From: Bathymodiolus brooksi
Lineage: Eukaryota; Mollusca; Bivalvia; Mytilida; Modiolidae
Direction of reading: 5' to 3'
Assembly (NCBI GenBank): GCA_963680875.1
Contig: OY804590.1
Coordinates: forward strand, 21,514,640-21,578,639
DNA: 64,000 bases
The first letter of the stretch is position 1; each line of letters opens with the position of its first letter. A program made the position numbers and the translations under genes. The notes under the pieces are model-generated. The model was not told the DNA's origin, ran no database searches, and was given only the letters and a program-made list of their open reading frames with translations. Below are positions 56,740 to 64,000 of this stretch, piece by piece.

Positions 56740-56955
56740 TATTGCCGTTCTGCCAGTCAAGGTACAGGAGGAATCTTATTGACTAATTGCCGTTCTGCCA
56801 GTCAAGGTACACCTATTAACAGGAGGAATCTTATTGACTAATTGCCGTTCTGCCAGTCAAGGCACACCTCCTATTAACAGGAGGAATCTTATTGACTAAT
56901 TGCCGTTCTGCCAGTCAAGGTACACCTCCTATGAACAGGAGGAATCTTATTGAAT
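56740..56955 (+). repeat. 58-bp minisatellite, about 4 copies
   Basis: Unit includes ATTGCCGTTCTGCCAGTCAA and CAGGAGGAATCTTATTGACT; the first copy is shortened. Confidence 0.9.
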
Positions 56956-56973
56956 ATCCTCCACCACGTAGTG

Positions 56974-57180
56974 AATATATTCAAATTCAAATTCTTTATT
57001 AATAAAGAAAGTTCCATAAGGAACATGCATGTATGAAAGAATGCACAAATTACTACAACAAACAAAAGAATAAAACAAGGAAATACAAGGAAAAAATAAT
57101 ATATATACAATAATAACAATACTACTGTTGTACCAGAGGGAGTCATATAGTGACTAGAGTTTATCACGACATAAAATATA
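56974..57180 (-). mobile_element. LINE 3' end
   Basis: Minus-strand 3' terminus AATAAAGAATTTGAATTTGA, a typical short-repeat tail. The body is AT-rich with no clear frame. Confidence 0.5.
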
Positions 57181-57727
57181 ATACAATAAAATCTAAAATA
57201 CTAAAAATAATGTTTTAAGTGAACCTTGTGTACCCCAAGACCAAGATTGATTGATATCTGCGTATACTATTACTGTCCATCTGCTATTAATTTCTTTCAA
57301 TAAATCTATGTACATTTTAACAAAGCATAGCGTTTATTATGCAGGGCATACACAAGTTGACGACAGATTGGTTCCAGACTGTTACTGATAGAATCAGTTA
57401 AATTTGTATCTTCATCACCAGCCATAGGGGTTAATAATTATTTGTAACAGATCAGTTCAGTAATTTCAGTTCAACAAATATACTGCTCACCTCCTGTATT
57501 ATCTTACTTAAGATTGAAGTGAAAATCATTAAGCGTATAGATTTAAAAGATAATGTACACACACAAATTTGTGTTTTATACTTGATTAAATTTAAACAAT
57601 GTAATTGGATATTGACGACACAAATGTGGTATGTTAAACATTTGATTGGATTAATATGAGAATATACACACTAAGTAATTTTCATCCAATTTTCATTAAA
57701 TTTTCGGTTTTAGGTGAAACATGCACT

Positions 57728-58068
57728 CAGTGCCGGATTTACCTATAGGCTCGATAGGCTGAAGCCTAGGGCCTCAAGATGTAGGGGGCCTTCAGCCAAG
57801 GTGTATAATATTTTAACACTGTTATTGGACTTTCACATTTATGCTGTCATAACGTGCTGTACTTTCTAAACAACCCTTCAGTAATTTTCCTTACACAGTT
57901 GCACTCCAATTCAGAATATTGCAGAATTTTAAACACCCTCACCATCTTCGCCTTTATTCAAATTGATTAAACACACTCCCATCTTCCTCCAATCGTGAAA
58001 GTGGGGAATTGGGAGGGGCCTCACAAGTGGAATAGCCTAGGGCCTCTCTTTATCTAAATCCGGCACTG
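57728..58068. mobile_element. 341-bp hAT-type MITE with 8-bp target duplication
   Basis: Ends CAGTGCCGGATTTA and TAAATCCGGCACTG. Flanks CATGCACT at 57720-57727 and 58069-58076 are identical. An inner inverse is CTAGGGCCTC around the short interior. Confidence 0.88.
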
Positions 58069-58321
58069 CATGCACTTTGTTCTCGTGAAAGCATTCGGTA
58101 TACAAGAATTCAGTTTAATATTAAAAATAATGAGAATAAAACTCGGGTCTACTACGATTGTTCTGTATTTATGAGACATCCATTTTCGGGGTTTCAACTG
58201 CATCAGTAATTATATAAAATAGACATATTTTTGTTGTTTTGTTTTCTAGAATTTCCACAAAAATACAAATTCACCTCAATATACATCTTCTCTAAATAAA
58301 CGATAAAGAAAACATAAAGGG

Positions 58322-61300
58322 AAATCAAGAATAGACAATCAAGAATAGAAAATCAAGAGTAGACAATCAAGTATAGACAATCAAGAATAGGCAATCAAGA
58401 GTAGACAATCAAGTATAGACAATCAAGTATAGACAATCAAGTATAGACAATCCACAATAGACAATCAAGAGTAGACGATCAAGAGTAGACAATCAAGTAT
58501 AGACAATCAAGTATAGACAATCAAGAGTAGACAATCAAGTATAGACAATCAAGTATAGACAATCCACAATAGACAATCAAGAATAGACAATCCACAATAG
58601 ACAATCAAGAGTAGACAATCAAGAGTAGACAATCAAGTATAGACAATCAAGAGTAGACAATCAAGTATAGACAATCAAGTATAGACAATCCACAATAGAC
58701 AATCAAGAATAGACAATCAAGAATAGACAATCCACAATAGACAATCCACAAAAGACAATCAAGAATAGACAATCAAGAATAGACAATCAAGAATAGACAA
58801 TCAAGTATAGACAATCAAGAATAGACAATCAAGAATAGACAATCAAGAACGGACAATCAAGAATAGACCATCCAGAATGGACAATCCAGAATGGACAATC
58901 CTGAATGGACAATCCAGAATGGACAATCCAGAATGGATAATCCAGAATAGACAATCCAGAATAGACAATCCAGAATAGACAATCAAGTATAGACAGTCAA
59001 GAATGAACAATCCAGAATGGACAATCCAGAATGGACAATCCAGAATAGACAATCCAGAATAGACAATCCAGAATAGACAATCCAGAATAGACAGTCCAGT
59101 ATAGACAATCAAGTATAGAAAATCCAGAATAAACAATCCAGAATGGACAATCCAGAATGGACAATCCAGAATAGACAATCCAGAATAGACCATCCAGAAT
59201 AGACCATCCAGAATGGACAATCCAGAATGGACAATCCACAATGGACAATCCACAATGGACAATCCAGAATGGACCATCCAGAATGGACAATCCAGAATAG
59301 ACAATCCAGAATAGACAATCAAGAATGGACAATCAAGAATAGACAATCCAGAATAGACAATCAAGAATGGACAATCCAGAATGGACAATCCAGAATGGAC
59401 AATCCAGAATGGACAATCCACAATAGACAATCCAGAATAGACCATCTAGAATAGACCATCCAGAATAGACAATCCAGAATGGACAATCTAGAATGGACAA
59501 TCCAGAATAGACAATCCAGAATGGACAATCGAGAATGGACAATCCAGAATGGACAATCCAGAATGGACAATCCAGAATAGACATTCCAGAATAGACAATC
59601 CAGAACAGACCATCCAGAATAGACCATCCAGAATAGACCATCCAGAATAGACCATCCAGATTGGACAATCCAGAATGGACAATCCAGAATGGACAATCCA
59701 GAATAGACAATCCAGAATAGACAATCCAGAATAGACAATCCAGAATAGACAATCAAGTATAGACAATCAAGAATAGACAATCAAGAATGGACAATCCAGA
59801 ATAGACAATCCAGAATGGACAATCAAGAGTAGACAATCAAGTATAGACAATCAAGTATAGACAATCCACAATAGACAATCAAGAGTAGACGATCAAGAGT
59901 AGACAATCAAGTATAGACAATCAAGTATAGACAATCAAGAGTAGACAATCAAGTATAGACAATCAAGTATAGACAATCCACAATAGACAATCCACAATAG
60001 ACAATCAATAATAGACAATCAAGAATAGACAATCAAGTATAGACAATCAAGAATAGACAATCAAGAATAGACAATCAAGAACGGACAATCAAGAATAGAC
60101 CATCCAGAATGGACAATCCAGAATGGACAATCCTGAATGGACAATCCAGAATGGACAATCCAGAATGGATAATCCAGAATAGACAATCCAGAATAGACAA
60201 TCCAGAATAGACAATCAAGTATAGACAGTCAAGAATGGACAATCCAGAATGGACAATCCAGAATGAACAATCCAGAATGGACAATCCAGAATGGACAATC
60301 CAGAATAGACAATCCAGAATAGACAATCCAGAATAGACAGGCCAGTATAGACAATCAAGTATAGAAAATCAAGAATAAACAATCCAGAATGGACAATCCA
60401 GAATAGACCATCCAGAATAGACCATCCAGAATAGACCATCCAGAATAGACCATCCAGAATGGACAATCCACAATGGACAATCCACAATGGACAATCCAGA
60501 ATGGACCATCCAGAATGGACAATCCAGAATAGACAATCCAGAACAGACAATCCAGACTAGACAATCCAGACTAGACAATCCAGAATAGACAATCCAGAAT
60601 AGACAATCAAGAATAGACAATCCAGAATAGACAATCAAGAATGGACAATCCAGAATGGACAATCCACAATAGACAATCCAGAATAGACAATCTAGAATAG
60701 ACCATCCAGAATAGACCATCCAGAATAGACAATCCAGAATGGACAATCCAGAATGGACAATCTAGAATGGACAATCCAGAATAGACAATCCAGAATGGAC
60801 AATCGAGAATGGACAATCCAGAATGGACAATCCAGAATGGACAATCCAGAATGGACAATCCAGAATGGACAATCAAGAATAGACATTCCAGAATAGACAA
60901 TCCAGAACAGACAATCCAGAATAGACCATCCAGAATAGACCATCCAGAATAGACCATCCAGATTGGACAGTTCAGAATGGTCAATCCAGAATAGACAATC
61001 CAGAATAGACAATCCAGAATAGACAATCCAGAATAGACAATCAAGTATAGACAATCAAGAATAGACAATCAAGAATGGACAATCCAGAATAGACAATTCA
61101 GAATGGACAATCCAGAATAGACAATCCAGAATGGACAATCAAGAGTAGACAATCAAGTATAGACAATCAAGTATAGACAATCCACAATAGACAATCAAGA
61201 ATAGACAATCAAGAGTAGACGATCAAGAGTAGACAATCAAGTATAGACAATCAAGTATAGACAATCAAGAGTAGACAATCAAGTATAGACAATCAAGTAT

Positions 61301-62461
61301 AGACAATCCACAATAGACAATCAAGAATAGACAACCAAGAATAGACAATCCACAATAGACAATCAAGAATAGACAATCCACAATAGACAATCAAGTATAG
61401 ACAATCAAGAGTAGACAATCAAGAGTAGACAATCAAGTATAGACAATCAAGAGTAGACAATCAAGTATAGACAATCAAGTATAGACAATCCACAATAGAC
61501 AATCAAGAATAGACAATCCACAATAGACCATCCAGAATAGACAATCCAGAATAGACAATCCAGAATGGACAATCCAGAATGGACAATCCAGAACAGACAA
61601 TCCAGAATAGACAATCCAGAATAGACAATCAAGTATAGACACTCAAGAATAGACAATCAAGAATGGACAATCCAGAATAGACAATCCAGAATGGACAATC
61701 CAGAATAGACAATCCAGAATGGACAATCCAGAATAGACAATCCAGAATGGACAATTCAGAATAGACAATCCATAATGGACAATCCAGAATGGACAATCCA
61801 GAATGGACAATCCAGAATAGACAATCCAGAATAGACAATCCAGAAAAGACAATCCAGAATGGACAATCCAGAATAGACAATCCAGAATGGACAATCCAGA
61901 ATAGACAATCCAGAATAGACAATCCAGAATAGACAATCCAGAATGGACAATCCTGAATAGACCATCCATAATGGACAATCCAGAATGGACAATCCAGAAT
62001 AGACCATCCAGAATAGACAATCCAGAAAAGACCATCCAGAATGGACAATCCAGAATGGACAATCCAGAACAGACAATCCAGAACAGACAATCCAGAATAG
62101 ACCATCCAGAATAGACAATCCAGAATAGACAATCAACAATAGACAATCCACAATAGACAATCAAGAATGGACAATCCAGAATAGACAATCCAGAATGGAC
62201 AATCCAGAATAGACAATCCAGAATGGACAATCCAGAATAGACAATCTAGAATGGACAATCCAGAATAGACAATCCAGAATGGACAATCCAGAATGGACAA
62301 TCCAGAATAGACAATCCAGAATAGACAATCCAGAAAAGACAATCCAGAATGGACAATCCAGAATGGACAATCCAGAATAGACAATCCAGAATAGACAATC
62401 CAGAATAGACAATCCAGAATGGACAATCCAGAATAGACAATCCAGAATAGACAATCCAGAG
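58322..62461 (+). repeat. 14-bp minisatellite, about 295 units
   Basis: Unit GACAATCCAGAATA with variants GACAATCAAGTATA, GACAATCAAGAGTA and GACCATCCAGAATG. Variant blocks recur in the same order, so there is a higher-order layer. For example, GACGATCAAGAGTAG occurs at 58474, 59888 and 61218, spaced 1414 and 1330 bp, both multiples of 14. On the minus strand most variants lack stops, which creates long frames cycling through WIVHSGLSILDCPF-type peptides. I do not regard these as genes. One stray unit lies near 62525. Confidence 0.95.
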
Positions 62462-62469
62462 ACACTGGT

Positions 62470-64000
62470 CACAAGGAGCACACAAGACAAAGGGCAAATA
62501 AACGTTAGAGAAAACCAAAGGAGCGATCAAGAATGGACAATACAGAGAAATTGGCAACATTGGACACATAAGACACAGGACGAAGACAAACAAAACAAAA
62601 AACAACACAGAAAACTAAACTAGAGAAAGTTGATCTGGTGATCACAGATACCCCTGCATTCCAAATTTTGAATGAGGCAATGAAAGGAATGAAACATGTT
62701 GTGATTTATCTTACAACTTATTCATTTCATGGCCATCAAAAATTTACAAATTCTTGTAACTGATAATGTAGTAAACTTTTTATTGCTTGCCAAATTAATT
62801 TTACTTATCAGATTACCTGTAATCGTTTCCTTTTTTCTTTCACTATTCACATCAAAACACTGATTATAAGACATATGATGGAAACACACTTGTAATGAAG
62901 GAAGGATGAGAAAAGTGAACTGGTGTAACAATTACTTATGAACGGTAAATGTGAAATACACCATAAATATCAAACTTAACCTGTATTTTATGGTATACAG
63001 CATTGTGTTAAAGTTTGAAAAGATTTGGTTGAACGGTACTTTAAATATCTGTCAAAATAGAAAAATCAAGAAAAAATAAGTTGACTGCTTAACATATAAA
63101 AACTTCGTTTGGCCGCTGTCTAGTTATGAAAACCAGTCTAATGCCAATATTAAAATTATTTCAGTAGAAAACAAGTACAGGGTAAAAGGTCAGGGTTGCT
63201 ACAACCTGTGATGATCGGGATCATCACCTAACCAAATTTGGCTCCAGAATTCAAGGGAAAAAAATAGTTCCCGCGCAAGAAAAGAAAAGATTAAAATAAA
63301 TAAATAGATCTATATATACCCAAGGATGAAATCTAAACAGAAAGTTTGGAAAGAAATATATGAAACCCTTTTAATATCGGAAAAAATAAATAAAAAGAAA
63401 TCAGAAGTAAGAAAATGAAGGAGGGTCGAATAGGGTCGAGTGATGATCCCTCAAGTAGTATAAAAAGAGGGGAAATTCCAGTGTGCGGCAGTCAACAAAT
63501 AAAATTAGATTCCTGCTGGACTATTTAATTTTGTGTTTATTATTTAAATATTATAGGTAGGTCTCTGTTATTTTGTTTTATTATTTTATCTTAATAATCT
63601 TTCCAAATTTCTTTAGTTTCATATGAAATTTATGTTATTAAATATCATTAGTATGGATTGTCAACAATAAAATTAAAAAAATTTCCAGCATGAGAATCAG
63701 AATTAATTGAAATAATTTATGCATCTTAAAGGAATAAGTTAATGAAAATATTCAAATGATTAATTTTATTGATTTGGGTCATTCCACAGAGTTGGTGAAA
63801 ACAGGAGGTGGCATAAAAAAATGTATTTTTTCTTTATTTGCATATATGCACTATGCACATTATGTTTATTTTTGTGTGCACCATGTATTTGTTAAATAAA
63901 AAAACATAAAAAAAATGCATTATGTTATCTATTTTCACCTACAGATGAATAAAAAGTTTGAAATTACTATAGAATAATGGTTATTAATTGGGACAAACAT
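62470..64000. other. AT-rich flank, nothing supported
   Basis: One exon-like stretch on the minus strand near 62813-62893 has an acceptable acceptor and a CAG|GTAATC donor. Its phase does not fit the provisional scramblase exon and its sequence matches nothing I know. Confidence 0.35.

Noticed and set aside
58843..62608. Many overlapping minus-strand frames with the WIVHSGLSILDCPF repeat
   Set aside because: They are forced by a 14-bp unit that cycles through all frames; no start context, no unique sequence, and several frames overlap equally well.
62813..62893. First scramblase exon
   Set aside because: Splice sites are plausible but it leaves in phase 1, while the provisional exon at 52227-52281 cannot accept that phase; no family similarity.

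Overview
This window looks like nuclear DNA of a marine mollusc, most likely a bivalve and perhaps a scallop. That is inferred from AT-rich sequence, split genes with GT-AG introns, several tRNA-derived SINE families of a kind common in bivalve genomes, and dense MITEs, LINE fragments and minisatellites. There are no bacterial operons, no CRISPR array and no intact rRNA or tRNA gene. Most long open frames are by-products of tandem repeats. The real genes are cut into short exons, which I assembled by eye from homology, splice-site context and exact reading-frame continuity.

Three host genes can be supported. (1) NAA38/LSMD1, the Sm-like auxiliary subunit of the NatC N-terminal acetyltransferase, + strand: exons 780-891, 5326-5397 and 8828-8940; the N-terminal exon was not found. 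(2) A three-exon gene of unknown function on the - strand (27325 to 23668, 252 residues, basic, two NLS-like clusters). (3) A phospholipid scramblase (PLSCR family) on the - strand, with eight well-supported exons from 50592 to 35278, a provisional ninth at 52227-52281 and an unlocated start codon.

The rest is mobile and repetitive DNA. From 1 to 16 kb, NAA38 introns hold SINEs, hairpin elements, a 2.86 kb TIR element with TAA target duplications, and a Helitron-like element nested in it. Then come a TIR element inserted in a SINE, a FLYWCH-domain pseudogene and LINE remnants. From 15.7 to 22.5 kb lie a transposon-like two-cysteine-motif pseudogene cut off next to a 47-bp minisatellite, and a Ty3/gypsy fragment split by a 5'-truncated LINE with a clear target duplication. 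From 25 to 29 kb lie a 42-bp array inside the unknown gene's first intron and a second Helitron-like element. From 31 to 52 kb the scramblase introns carry Penelope-like (inferred) RT remnants, two copies of a 327-bp MITE with perfect 9-bp target duplications, Tc1-like MITEs and many SINEs. From 56.7 to 62.5 kb lie a 58-bp array, a hAT-type MITE and a 4.1 kb array of 14-bp units.

The most unusual structure is at 45.89-47.18 kb. A 35-bp minisatellite there is a tandem amplification of the scramblase's own exon-intron junction: 19 bases of exon end plus 16 bases of intron start. It places about 36 extra copies of a consensus 5' splice site, in sense orientation, directly downstream of the true one.
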